Below are positions 33,930-42,231 of a stretch of DNA of 64,000 nt, piece after piece. This DNA is from Methylococcaceae bacterium UBA6146. Lineage in GTDB: Bacteria; Pseudomonadota; Gammaproteobacteria; Methylococcales; Methylomonadaceae. The notes beneath the pieces were generated by a model that saw only the letters and a list, made by a program, of their open reading frames with translations, searched no databases and was not told where the DNA came from. Position 1 is the first letter of the stretch. Each line of letters begins with the position of its first letter. The stretch is taken from positions 75,308-139,307 of the forward strand of contig DIUY01000030.1 in the NCBI GenBank assembly GCA_002422395.1. Reading direction: 5' to 3'. A program made the translations under genes and the position numbers.

Positions 33930-35111
33930 ATGAAGCTTTATCTCAATGATCTAGGCATACTTTCGGCGGCGGGCGACACTGGCGGCGAGATGCTGCGCCG
34001 TTTGCAGGCTGGGGACCGTTCCGGTTTGGTCAGCACTGACGCCTATTCACCCAGCCAGCCTTTCTATGTCGGCCCAGTTCGGTGCGAGTTGCCCAAAATC
34101 GAAAATCACCATGCCGTTTATGCGTGCAGGAACAATCAACTGCTCTTGGCCGCATCAGGCCAGATCCGCGCGTCTGTCAACCACATGGTAAAAAAATATG
34201 GGGCCGACAGGGTCGGCATGGTTATCGGCACCAGCACATCAGGAGCCAGAAATACCGAGTTGGCTTTGGCTGAGGTGGCCGCAGGACGGGAAAAACCCGC
34301 TGGGTTTCATTACAAACAGCAACAATTGTCGGGCGGGGCCGATTTTTTGGCGCATATCTTGGGGCTAAAAGGGCCTGCCTATGCAGTGTCAACGGCTTGT
34401 TCTTCCAGTGGCAGGGCGTTTGCGTCGGCCCGCAGGTTGATTGCGTTGGATCTTTGTGATGCTGTCATCGTCGGTGGCAGCGATAGCCTCTGCCAATTTA
34501 CCGTAAATGGTTTTGCGGCGCTTGAGTCACTATCTGCCGGATTATGCAAGCCTTTTGGCGAGCACCGGGACGGTATAAATTTGGCCGAAGCGGCCAGTCT
34601 GTTTGTATTAAGCAAAGAGGAAGGGCCGGTGATGCTGAAGGGGATAGGCGCCAGCAGTGACGCTTATCATTTTTCCGCACCTGACCCTAACGCCGGTGCC
34701 GTAATCGGTGCAATGGAAATGGCTTTGGCCGATGCGAGGACACACCCTGATGAAATCGACTATATTAATTTGCACGGTACCGCCACGCCGCTTAATGACG
34801 CGATGGAAAGCGCAGCGGTGGCAAGCGTGTTTGGCAACAAGGTTACCGTCAGTTCGACCAAAGGGATGACTGGTCATGCGTTGGGGGCGGCGGCGGCACT
34901 GGAGTTGGGATTATGTTGGTTGCTGTTGACGCAAAATGACGGGCAGGGTTTATTGGTGCCGAATATTAATGAAGATGAACTGGATAACGCTTTGCCTGCT
35001 TTGAATTATGTAAAACCTGGCCAATCTTTAGGGGGCGCCATTAAGCATTGCCAAAGCAATTCCTTTGCTTTTGGCGGCAACAATATTTCCATCATTGTCG
35101 CCCGCACATGA
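33930..35111 (+). CDS. beta-ketoacyl-ACP synthase (ApeO-like)
   Basis: 393 residues. Type II ketosynthase with Cys157 in STACSSS, His in LHGTATPLND and His in KGMTGHALGAA; the triad is complete. In the order KS-DH-KR-KS it occupies the ApeO position, the elongating KS that pairs with the ApeC-type chain-length factor (4972 here). It overlaps the dehydratase gene by 4 nt. Confidence 0.88.
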   Translation: MKLYLNDLGILSAAGDTGGEMLRRLQAGDRSGLVSTDAYSPSQPFYVGPVRCELPKIENHHAVYACRNNQLLLAASGQIRASVNHMVKKYGADRVGMVIGTSTSGARNTELALAEVAAGREKPAGFHYKQQQLSGGADFLAHILGLKGPAYAVSTACSSSGRAFASARRLIALDLCDAVIVGGSDSLCQFTVNGFAALESLSAGLCKPFGEHRDGINLAEAASLFVLSKEEGPVMLKGIGASSDAYHFSAPDPNAGAVIGAMEMALADARTHPDEIDYINLHGTATPLNDAMESAAVASVFGNKVTVSSTKGMTGHALGAAAALELGLCWLLLTQNDGQGLLVPNINEDELDNALPALNYVKPGQSLGGAIKHCQSNSFAFGGNNISIIVART

Positions 35112-35548
35112 GCGGTTTTGCGATAAGGGAGTTATTGCCGCATGACGGCAAGATGGTGCTATTGGAGCGGGTAATCTCATTTGACGAAAACTCCATGACG
35201 GCAGAAGCGGTGGTGCGGGCCGCCGGGTTATTTGGCAGGGCCGGAACGGTGCCCGCATGGTTGGGCATAGAATACATGGCGCAAACAGTGGCTGCACATA
35301 GCGGCATGCTTTGCAAACTTGCCGGCAAGCCGATTAATCTGGGCTTTTTGTTGGGGACGCGGCGCTATTTCTGTAATGTGTCTTCCTTTGCAGATGGTGC
35401 GGTGCTAAGCATTACCACCAAAAGGCTAATACAAGATCAAGGGCTAGGGGTGTTTGATTGCCGGATCATTGGCGATGGGGTCGAGGTCTCGGCCAAATTG
35501 AATGTCTACCAACCTGATTCAAAACTAAATCGGGTGATAACCAAGTAA
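35108..35548 (+). CDS. 3-hydroxyacyl-ACP dehydratase, hot-dog fold (ApeP-like)
   Basis: 146 residues from the ATG at 35108 (ATGA overlap with the KS). The N-terminal LLPHDGKMVLLERV is the FabZ/ApeP-type opening and GIEYMAQTVAAHSG the central helix. It is a second dehydratase beside the domain fused to the ApeH-like ligase, matching the two-dehydratase (ApeI/ApeP) set of APE pathways. Confidence 0.88.
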   Translation: MSGFAIRELLPHDGKMVLLERVISFDENSMTAEAVVRAAGLFGRAGTVPAWLGIEYMAQTVAAHSGMLCKLAGKPINLGFLLGTRRYFCNVSSFADGAVLSITTKRLIQDQGLGVFDCRIIGDGVEVSAKLNVYQPDSKLNRVITK

Positions 35549-35555
35549 AAAAAGT

Positions 35556-36281
35556 ATGAAAGAAACAGTTTTAGTGACGGGCTCCAGTCGTGGTATTGGC
35601 AGGGCGATTGCCCTTTATTTGGGGCGGCAAGGGTTTGATGTGGTGGTGCATTGCCGAAGCCGCCTTGCCGAAGCGGAACAGGTCGCGAGTGAAATTCAGG
35701 CTATGGGCCGCACTGTACGGGTTTTGCAATTTGATCTGGCGGATAGGCAGCAATGTGCGCAACTGCTTGGCAAAGATATTGAGCGGCATGGCGCTTATTA
35801 TGGCGTGGTGTGCAATGCGGGCCTGACGGCTGACAATGCGTTTCCGGCCCTGACCGGCGAAGAATGGGACAAGGTCGTACACACTAATCTGGATGGTTTT
35901 TATAATGTGTTAAGTCCTGTAGTTATGCCCATGATTAGACGGCGTAAGCCTGGGCGTATTGTCACGTTGTCTTCGGTGTCCGGGCTGATGGGGAATCGCG
36001 GGCAAGTCAATTACAGCGCCGCCAAAGCCGGTATTATTGGCGCCACCAAAGCATTGGCGCTGGAGCTGGCGAAACGGGAGATAACCGTCAATTGTGTGGC
36101 GCCAGGGCTAATCGATACGGAAATGCTGGCTGGACTGCCACAGGAAGAGATTAAAAAAACGATCCCGATGCGGCGGGTGGGCATGGCAAAAGAAGTGGCG
36201 GCGGCAGTGGCGTTTTTAATGTCCGAAGATGCCGCCTACGTCACCCGCCAAGTGCTTTCGGTCAATGGGGGGTTGTGTTGA
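35556..36281 (+). CDS. 3-oxoacyl-ACP reductase (FabG/ApeQ-like)
   Basis: 241-residue short-chain dehydrogenase. The cofactor motif TGSSRGIG is at about 7-14 with NAG following; catalytic Ser is in SSVSG and YSAAK gives Tyr and Lys. It reduces the keto group of each elongation cycle using NADPH. Its TGA overlaps the next ATG (TGATG). Confidence 0.92.
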   Translation: MKETVLVTGSSRGIGRAIALYLGRQGFDVVVHCRSRLAEAEQVASEIQAMGRTVRVLQFDLADRQQCAQLLGKDIERHGAYYGVVCNAGLTADNAFPALTGEEWDKVVHTNLDGFYNVLSPVVMPMIRRRKPGRIVTLSSVSGLMGNRGQVNYSAAKAGIIGATKALALELAKREITVNCVAPGLIDTEMLAGLPQEEIKKTIPMRRVGMAKEVAAAVAFLMSEDAAYVTRQVLSVNGGLC

Positions 36282-37501
36282 TGAAAAGGGTCGTAGTGAC
36301 TGGCATGGCGGCTATCACCCCGTTGGGTATCGGCTGGGGGGGCGTGGCGCAAAAGCTTAAGTCGCAAGTGACCGGCATCCAACGGATGGCTGAGTGGGAC
36401 AAATATAAAGGCCTGAACACCCGTTTAGGCGCTCCGGTGGATTTTTCCAGACCCGCGCATTATTCGCGCAAACAAATCCGTGGCATGGGGCGGGTGGCAA
36501 TGCTGGGCACTTATGCCTCCGAGCTGGCTTTGCTCGATGCCGGTCTGTTGGGCGATCCGATCCTGCAAAGCGGCCGTGCCGGGGTGGCTTACGGCAGCTC
36601 CTCAGGCAGCTTTGACGGGCTTATCGATTTCACCAAAATGTTGCTTAATTTTGACAAAGGCGGATTGAATGCAACTTCATACATCCGCATGATGGGGCAT
36701 ACTTGTCCGGTCAATATCAGCCTGCATTTTGGCATTAACGGGCGCATTATCCCCACGTCCAGCGCTTGCACATCCAGTAGCCTAGGCATAGGCTATGCTT
36801 ACGAAGCCATCAAGCAGGGCATCCAGACCGTCATGGTCGCAGGTGGCAGTGACGAGCTGTCACCCTCGCAAGCCGCCGTTTTTGACACCTTATTCGCGAC
36901 CAGCACACGTAATGATGAGCCGGATAAAACCCCCCGTCCGTTTGATAAGTGTCGGGATGGTTTGGTGATTGGTGAAGGTGGCGGTACGTTTATCCTCGAA
37001 GAGCGTGGGCACGCGCTAAATCGGGGGGCGCCTATTTATGCCGAAATTGTCGGCTTTGGCACTAACACTGATGGCCTGCATGTCACCCAGCCAGATAAGG
37101 GCAGTATGCAAGTGGCGATGCGTCTGGCCTTGCAGGATGCAGGTCTGGATGCCGCAGACATTGGTTATGTCAGTGCGCATGGGACGGCAACTGAATTGGG
37201 GGATATTGCAGAAAGCCATGCGACGGCGGCGGTGTTCGGCAACAGGACGCCGGTCAGCTCAATGAAAAGTTATATCGGCCATACGCTGGGTGCTTGTGGT
37301 GTCATTGAGGCATGGGCGGCGGTGCACATGATGAATGAAGATTGGTTCCACCCTACAGCGAATCTGGAAAATGTCGATCCGGCTTGTGCTGAGTTGGATT
37401 ATATCAAAGGCGATATCCGCAAAATGTCTTGCGATTATGTGATGAGCAATAATTTTGCCTTCGGCGGCATTAACACTTCTTTGATATTAAAGCGTGGCTA
37501 G
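36281..37501 (+). CDS. beta-ketoacyl-ACP synthase (ApeR-like)
   Basis: 406 residues from the ATG at 36281, which shares one base with the reductase stop; a GTG at 36275 is less likely. Cys163 lies in SSACTSSS, His in AHGTATELGD and His in KSYIGHTLGACG; the triad is complete. By order it corresponds to ApeR, a third ketosynthase, suggested to start chains or supply an extra condensation. Last gene of the second polyene block. Confidence 0.88.
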   Translation: MKRVVVTGMAAITPLGIGWGGVAQKLKSQVTGIQRMAEWDKYKGLNTRLGAPVDFSRPAHYSRKQIRGMGRVAMLGTYASELALLDAGLLGDPILQSGRAGVAYGSSSGSFDGLIDFTKMLLNFDKGGLNATSYIRMMGHTCPVNISLHFGINGRIIPTSSACTSSSLGIGYAYEAIKQGIQTVMVAGGSDELSPSQAAVFDTLFATSTRNDEPDKTPRPFDKCRDGLVIGEGGGTFILEERGHALNRGAPIYAEIVGFGTNTDGLHVTQPDKGSMQVAMRLALQDAGLDAADIGYVSAHGTATELGDIAESHATAAVFGNRTPVSSMKSYIGHTLGACGVIEAWAAVHMMNEDWFHPTANLENVDPACAELDYIKGDIRKMSCDYVMSNNFAFGGINTSLILKRG

Positions 37502-37640
37502 TGGGTGGTTGGGCCGCAACGGTTAAGGCTGGCGGCCATGTTTGTGCCGAGGAGGACGTGTTGGCCGAGTGGCTTGTATGCACTTGGCTACGGAAAACGT
37601 GTATGCCAGTTGTCCGCAAACGCTTTCCGGCCTGCCCATA

Positions 37641-38273
37641 TTATTCATCGACAGATACCGGCTCTTCTTTTGATACGCCGTTTTCTGTTGCGGTATCCTC
37701 CACTACGGCGGCTACGGCATTTTGTTGGGTCGTACCCACATCCTTAGGTTGTGTCAGCAGTTTGGCATCCGGCCCCATAGGCACGGAAAAATCGGTGGAA
37801 GAAATGATGTTTTTGCTATTTAGGTTAACCATACGCAAAGAAACATAGGTGTTCTTTTTACCGGGGGCATAGACGCCGCCTACCAATACGTTAGCATTAT
37901 AATGCTTGAGCATGGCTTTGATTTCGTCGGATATTTGCAGGGCGCCGTCTTCTTTCATGACAAACAAGTCAATGGGCATCTCTATGCCAATGATCTGATA
38001 ACCTGACTGATGGAAAGCTGAAGCAATCTGGTCAGAGACAATACGTCCAAACGCTGAGGTTTTGTTAAGGTTGTCCACATTAAGCAGAGTGCTGACGATA
38101 ATCAGCGAGTTTTTGGGGACGGCTCTTGTTAGCCGGTCTTTTAACGCATCAACCGCACGGTAACTGACTTCAACCAAATTGGCGTCTTTAATTTCATATT
38201 GGTTATTTATCCCGCAGCCGCTTAATATGGCTGTTAGCATGGCGGGAATAAAAAGGGTGACTGTTTTTAACAT
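37641..38273 (-). CDS. FlgO-domain lipoprotein
   Basis: 210 residues. The signal peptide ends in lipobox LSGC. The body resembles the FlgO domain (ANLVEVSYRAVDALKDRL, LIIVSTLLNVDNLNKTSAFGRIVSDQIASAF, VLVGGVYAP), followed by a low-complexity C-terminal tail rich in Ala, Val and Glu. I chose the ATG at 38273 because AGGA lies 9 nt upstream. No flagellar gene is near, so a flagellar role is not implied. Convergent with the ApeR-like gene. Confidence 0.75.
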   Translation of the reverse strand: MLKTVTLFIPAMLTAILSGCGINNQYEIKDANLVEVSYRAVDALKDRLTRAVPKNSLIIVSTLLNVDNLNKTSAFGRIVSDQIASAFHQSGYQIIGIEMPIDLFVMKEDGALQISDEIKAMLKHYNANVLVGGVYAPGKKNTYVSLRMVNLNSKNIISSTDFSVPMGPDAKLLTQPKDVGTTQQNAVAAVVEDTATENGVSKEEPVSVDE

Positions 38274-38306
38274 TGCCATATTTCCTGAATTAGGGCTAGT
38301 GAGCAT

Positions 38307-38841
38307 AGCGGTTTACAAAGGGGGGTTGGCACTAGGCAATATGCACAGTGCGGGCTGACAGTAAATACTAGCTTATCAGGGCAGGTGAGGCAAGGCGGGA
38401 AATAACCCCACCTTCCCAACAGTCCTCAATGTAACACATTAAATTTTAGGTTTTTTGTCAAGCCGCATAATTAAGCGCGGGGGTGCCAAAATTATCGAAT
38501 TTAGGGACACCCCACTTAAGTGGGTTCAGCCGGAACACCCGTTCGCTGAGCAAAGCCGATGCGGACAAGGCGTTCTGTCCCGCTTGCGGCTACCTTGTCT
38601 GGGTAGCCGAGAATTTTACTTTTGGCAGTGGTTCATTTATGGCTGTTTATTGCGATCCGAAAAATTGATTGGGCCACAGGCGCGGTATCATATTTACACA
38701 TTGAAGCCACTCAGATATATGGGTTATTATCCTAGCTTCTATCTGATTGCCCGATAGCCATCGCACACATAAATACAAAGGGGTGTTGCCGAATATTCGC
38801 GCGGGTTTTGGCGGGCACAATAAACTAAGGATGAAACCCTA
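38307..38841. other. gene-poor stretch with a 14-bp palindrome
   Basis: No convincing gene. It contains a perfect palindrome CCCACTTAAGTGGG (38511-38524) and an imperfect pair GGGGGTGCC/GGGACACCCC around 38479-38513. A short frame at 38483-38668 encodes a CPACGYLVW zinc-ribbon-like stretch, possibly a gene remnant; it lacks a clear ribosome-binding site. Confidence 0.4.
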
Positions 38842-39147
38842 TTGAATTCCATCGTGTTAATAGGCTTGTTGCTCGCCGCCTCCGCTTACTGGTTTAATTT
38901 CCAGTCAGTTAAAGAAATCGCCCTTCACGCAACCCGGACGCATTGCCGTGCCATGGAAGTGCATATGTTGGATGATTATATTGCCGCTAATGGCATTTGG
39001 TTTAGGCGTGATAAGCATGGGAAATGGCAGATACAGCGCACTTTTCTGTTTGAATTCTCCTCAACGGGAGCTGACCGGTATAACGGTAAAATTACCATGC
39101 TAGGGCAACGTGTTGAAACTATTTATATGGAACCCTACCGAATTTAA
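38842..39147 (+). CDS. DUF3301 family small membrane-anchored protein
   Basis: 101 residues starting at TTG (38842), with AGG 11 nt upstream. One N-terminal membrane segment (LIGLLLAASAYWF) is followed by IALHATRTHC, WFRRDKHGKWQIQRTFLFEFSSTG and LGQRVETIYMEPY, which is the DUF3301 layout. A conserved gammaproteobacterial protein of unknown role. The non-ATG start makes the exact N-terminus uncertain. Confidence 0.75.
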   Translation: MNSIVLIGLLLAASAYWFNFQSVKEIALHATRTHCRAMEVHMLDDYIAANGIWFRRDKHGKWQIQRTFLFEFSSTGADRYNGKITMLGQRVETIYMEPYRI

Positions 39148-39156
39148 GTGCAAATA

Positions 39157-39247
39157 GGGGTGGTGGTAAAATAAAAATGGTAATGATATTTTGGAATCAA
39201 AAAACATGTTTTTTGACTCCGTTATTTGAATGTTTACCACTACCCAA
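39157..39247 (+). repeat. dispersed palindrome-centred repeat, copy B
   Basis: Same orientation as copy A. It reads GGTGGTGGTAAAATAAAAAT, then TTTTGGAATCAAAAAAC-ATG-TTTTTTGACTCC, ending in GTTTACCACTACCCA. The centre is a perfect palindrome TCAAAAAACATGTTTTTTGA. The outer GGTGGTGGTAA and TTACCACTACC are also complementary, so the whole unit folds. Confidence 0.75.
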
Positions 39248-39339
39248 ATATGAAATAATTTCGGCAACTAATGGCCGTCATCCCCTTAAGAAGGGCTAGC
39301 GGCCATGAAGCCAAGCTGTTTTTCACTCATGAATTTTCA

Positions 39340-39633
39340 ATGACTATAAAAAAATGTCCCGCTTGCGGCCACGAACGCAACAACACTGATATCCGCTGCC
39401 CTGAATGCGGTGGTTTTTATTCAAAAGTGCTCGAATTGATTGAAGAAGAAGCATTAAACGAAGAAAAAAGCACCCTGCGTGGACGGTACAAACGTATTCT
39501 TAACTCAGGCAATATTAAGCAGGCCGTGCGGGCTGAACTGGATTCGATGATAGCCGGTTTGTCCAAACAAGCCTTGTTTACGCTGTTTGTGATTTTTGCA
39601 TTCGTATTTGCTTTGATTATTACAGTGTTATGA
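39340..39633 (+). CDS. small zinc-ribbon membrane protein
   Basis: 97 residues from the ATG at 39340; a longer frame starts at 39271 but the leader is not protein-like. The N-terminal zinc ribbon is CPACGHE-x6-IRCPECGG, followed by a charged helix and one C-terminal membrane span (LFTLFVIFAFVFALIITVL). Function unknown. Confidence 0.65.
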   Translation: MTIKKCPACGHERNNTDIRCPECGGFYSKVLELIEEEALNEEKSTLRGRYKRILNSGNIKQAVRAELDSMIAGLSKQALFTLFVIFAFVFALIITVL

Positions 39634-39706
39634 GTTAGCCCCCCCCTGCACAGGTAAACTTTAAGTTCCTCCAACCTTTCCTTATCTTCCTAACACAGAA
39701 CACATC

Positions 39707-40600
39707 GTGGGCAATATAGTCATTTTTACCGATGACCCAGGTTGGCATGGCAAGCAATTAAGGCTTGCCTTTGCCCGGCTAGGTTATAACAGTCACACCG
39801 TCTCGTTAACTGAGTGCCGATTTCACATCCATTCCGGTCAACAGCCTTTATTTATCCCAGGTTTCGCGGACACCTTACCTGATGCGGCTTTTGTGCGCGG
39901 TGTGCCGGGGGGGTCGCTAGAAGAAGTTGTGCTGTATTTGGATATACTCCATGCCTTAAAAGCACTGGCTATTCCTGTTTATAATGAAGGCCACGCCGTG
40001 GAGCGCAGTGTCGATAAGGGCATGACCAGCTTTTTGCTACACAATGCCGGATTGCCCACGCCGCTAACATGGGTGTTGCGTGATAGGGATGAGGCGCTGC
40101 GCATTGCCGAACAGGAATTGGCGGCTGGCCATTTGCTGATTAGCAAACCTTTGTTCGGTTCGCAAGGGGAGGGTATCCGCCGCATTGAAAAAATGACGGA
40201 TTTATTCTGGCTGACCGGTAGCAGCGGCGTATATTACCTGCAACAGTTTATTATGTGTGCCGGCGACGGGTTTTCTGATTATCGGGTGTTTGTGATTAAT
40301 GGCCGCGCGGTTGCCGCTATGCGGCGGCGTGGGAAATCATGGTTAAACAATGTCGCTCGCGGGGCCCGTTGTGAATGCGTTGATTTGACGGTTGAATTGA
40401 CAGACCTTGCGATTGGTGCAACTGCCGCATTGGCAATGGATTATGCGGGGGTGGATATTATTCAGGATAGGGCGGGGCGGTATATTATTATTGAAGTCAA
40501 CAGCATTCCCGCTTGGAAAGGACTGGAAAGTGTTTGTGATGTCAATATTGCACAACTATTGGCTGATGATTTGGTTGCCCGACGGATTAACGGCTCATGA
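39707..40600 (+). CDS. RimK-type ATP-grasp ligase of the H4MPT/methylofuran gene set (Orf5-like)
   Basis: 297 residues. ATP-grasp fold: ISKPLFGSQGEGI (ATP-binding Lys and Gly loop), YLQQFI, DYRVFVING, and metal-binding IIEVNSIPAWKG at the C-terminus. In methylotrophs a RimK-like gene (orf5) lies with orf7, fae and orf17, the same order as here. Related archaeal enzymes add glutamate to H4MPT-type cofactors, so an L-glutamate ligase role is likely but not proven. It overlaps the next gene by 4 nt. The start is GTG (39707). Confidence 0.82.
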   Translation: MGNIVIFTDDPGWHGKQLRLAFARLGYNSHTVSLTECRFHIHSGQQPLFIPGFADTLPDAAFVRGVPGGSLEEVVLYLDILHALKALAIPVYNEGHAVERSVDKGMTSFLLHNAGLPTPLTWVLRDRDEALRIAEQELAAGHLLISKPLFGSQGEGIRRIEKMTDLFWLTGSSGVYYLQQFIMCAGDGFSDYRVFVINGRAVAAMRRRGKSWLNNVARGARCECVDLTVELTDLAIGATAALAMDYAGVDIIQDRAGRYIIIEVNSIPAWKGLESVCDVNIAQLLADDLVARRINGS

Positions 40601-41451
40601 TCACCGCTGAACGGCTCAGCGAGCTTTATCAAGAAGCCTGCGAAATTGAATTGCAGGCATTTAAGCCGGGCAATGTCAGCGTTTATGCAGAAGGCCATGA
40701 TATGACTGTCGATGATTTTAGAACCAGCGCAAAAGTCAGCGCAGCGCCATTATGTGATCCTGATTATTCATTAGGCGAGAAAATATTTTATGCCGTTAAG
40801 GCGACCCGTGCGGCGGTTGGTTGCAATACTAATCTCGGTATTATTTTGCTGTGCGCGCCCTTAATTGAGGCTGTTTGTTTAACGTACGCTGACATGCCAT
40901 TACGGCAAGCCTTGCGGCAGGTTTTGTCTACAACAACCTTAGAAGATGCCGACTGGGTTTTTAAGGCGATTACCTTGGCATCACCCGGCGGCTTAGGTGA
41001 TGCCGATATGCAGGATGTCCGCGCTAAAGCGACGGTTACCTTAACGGAAGCTATGCGTTTAGCTAGCGTAAGAGACCGCATTGCGCTTCAATACCTTACA
41101 GATTATAAAGATATTTTTGATTTCGCCCTTTTAACCTACTATAATAGTATGGATAAGTGGGGTAGTAAGAGCTGGGCGGCGGTCGCTGTTTATGCCGGTT
41201 TGCTAAGCCAATTTCCTGATAGCCATATTGAAAGAAAGTACGGCAATCAGTTTTCTGCAACGATAGCTGACACGATGGGTCGGCTTAGTAAAAAACTGAA
41301 TGAAACTGGAAATCCTGAACATCTTATGCCGTTACTTTATGAGATAGATCAGGAGCTTAAGTCCAAGGGTATAAACCCTGGATCCACGGCGGATATGACC
41401 GTAGCCACGGTCTTTACCGTTTTTTTAGAAGAGCTTATTAGTAATCACTGA
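40597..41451 (+). CDS. triphosphoribosyl-dephospho-CoA synthase-like protein (CitG family, Orf7-like)
   Basis: 284 residues. CitG/MdcB-like family: FKPGNVSVYAEGHDM near the N-terminus, then GCNTNLGIILLCAPL and SPGGLGDADMQDV. No citrate lyase or malonate decarboxylase genes are nearby. It sits between the ATP-grasp gene and fae, as Orf7 does in methylotroph H4MPT clusters, so a step in dephospho-H4MPT or methylofuran assembly is inferred. The reaction is not established to my knowledge. Confidence 0.83.
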   Translation: MITAERLSELYQEACEIELQAFKPGNVSVYAEGHDMTVDDFRTSAKVSAAPLCDPDYSLGEKIFYAVKATRAAVGCNTNLGIILLCAPLIEAVCLTYADMPLRQALRQVLSTTTLEDADWVFKAITLASPGGLGDADMQDVRAKATVTLTEAMRLASVRDRIALQYLTDYKDIFDFALLTYYNSMDKWGSKSWAAVAVYAGLLSQFPDSHIERKYGNQFSATIADTMGRLSKKLNETGNPEHLMPLLYEIDQELKSKGINPGSTADMTVATVFTVFLEELISNH

Positions 41452-41490
41452 TAAATCTTCAGCAAGAATTTGTTATTGCAACAAATAAAT

Positions 41491-41561
41491 AAGGAGACAC
41501 ATTAGTGTCAATATTAGCTCAAATTTTTTCAACTTTTTCTTCACAGGGGAAAACAAAAATG
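41491..41561 (+). promoter_or_regulatory. two in-frame ribosome-binding sites before fae
   Basis: AAGGAG (41491-41496) stands 8 nt before a GTG at 41505. A second site AGGGGA (41544-41549) stands 9 nt before the ATG at 41559. Both starts are in the same frame. The second gives the usual Fae N-terminus; the first adds 18 residues. Confidence 0.6.
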
Positions 41562-42077
41562 GCGAAAATCAATAAAATGATGGTTGGTGAATCTTTAGTT
41601 GGTGAAGGCAACGAAATTGCTCACATTGACCTGATCATTGGGCCACGTGGTTCAGCTGCTGAAACAGCTTTTGCAACTGCTTTAACAAATAACAAAGACG
41701 GTTTTTCTACATTGTTAGCTGTTGTTGCTCCTAACCTGATGGTTAAGCCAGCTACTATTTTGTTCAACAAAGTAACCATCAAAGGCTCTAAACAAGCTGT
41801 TCAAATGTTTGGCCCAGCACAACGTGCGGTTGCTATGGCAGTTGCTGATTGTGTTGAAGACGGCACTATCCCAGCTGACGAAGCTGACGATCTGTTTATC
41901 TCTGTTGGTGTATTCATTCACTGGCAAGCTGAAGATGATGCAAAAATTGAATCATTCAATTATGCTGCAACTAAAGAAGCTCTTAAACGCGCTATCGCTG
42001 GATCACCAACTGCTGCTGAAGTTGTTGCTGGCAAAAAAGAAGCAAAACACCCATTCGCAGTTAACAACGAAGGATAA
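41559..42077 (+). CDS. fae: formaldehyde-activating enzyme
   Basis: 172 residues starting MAKINKMMVGESLVGEG. Catalyses condensation of formaldehyde with tetrahydromethanopterin, the entry to formaldehyde oxidation in methylotrophs. The catalytic-type His22 is in EIAHIDLIIG, followed by GPRGSAAETA, TILFNKVTI and QMFGPAQRAVA. Codons are strongly biased to GCT/GTT/AAA forms, unlike the GC-rich neighbours, which fits very high expression. A strong terminator follows. An alternative GTG start at 41505 with its own AAGGAG would add 18 residues. This gene is the best marker of methylotrophy in the window. Confidence 0.97.
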   Translation: MAKINKMMVGESLVGEGNEIAHIDLIIGPRGSAAETAFATALTNNKDGFSTLLAVVAPNLMVKPATILFNKVTIKGSKQAVQMFGPAQRAVAMAVADCVEDGTIPADEADDLFISVGVFIHWQAEDDAKIESFNYAATKEALKRAIAGSPTAAEVVAGKKEAKHPFAVNNEG

Positions 42078-42102
42078 GCTTTAGTTAACTCGTGTGTTAA
42101 AA

Positions 42103-42131
42103 ATACCCCGGCTTGCCGGGGTATTTTTTTG
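42103..42131 (+). terminator. rho-independent terminator of fae
   Basis: Perfect 10-bp stem ATACCCCGGC / GCCGGGGTAT with a 2-nt loop (42103-42124), followed by seven T. It ends the plus-strand fae transcript. The gene on the other side (42232) is convergent and may share it. Confidence 0.92.
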
Positions 42132-42231
42132 CCTACAGGGGCAGATGTTTGCTCCTGCAATATCTGTATTCACCACATCCATGTGGATTATGTAGGTAAG
42201 GGGCGTGAGAGCAGGAGAGTGGAAGCTTTAC

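Noticed and set aside
37501..37848. 115-aa plus-strand frame after the ApeR-like gene
   Set aside because: Overlaps the FlgO-domain lipoprotein gene on the other strand, which has a lipobox and an SD.
38455..38757. 100-aa and 61-aa frames in the 38.3-38.8 kb gap
   Set aside because: No SD and no family resemblance apart from a CPAC-like stretch; kept only as a possible remnant.
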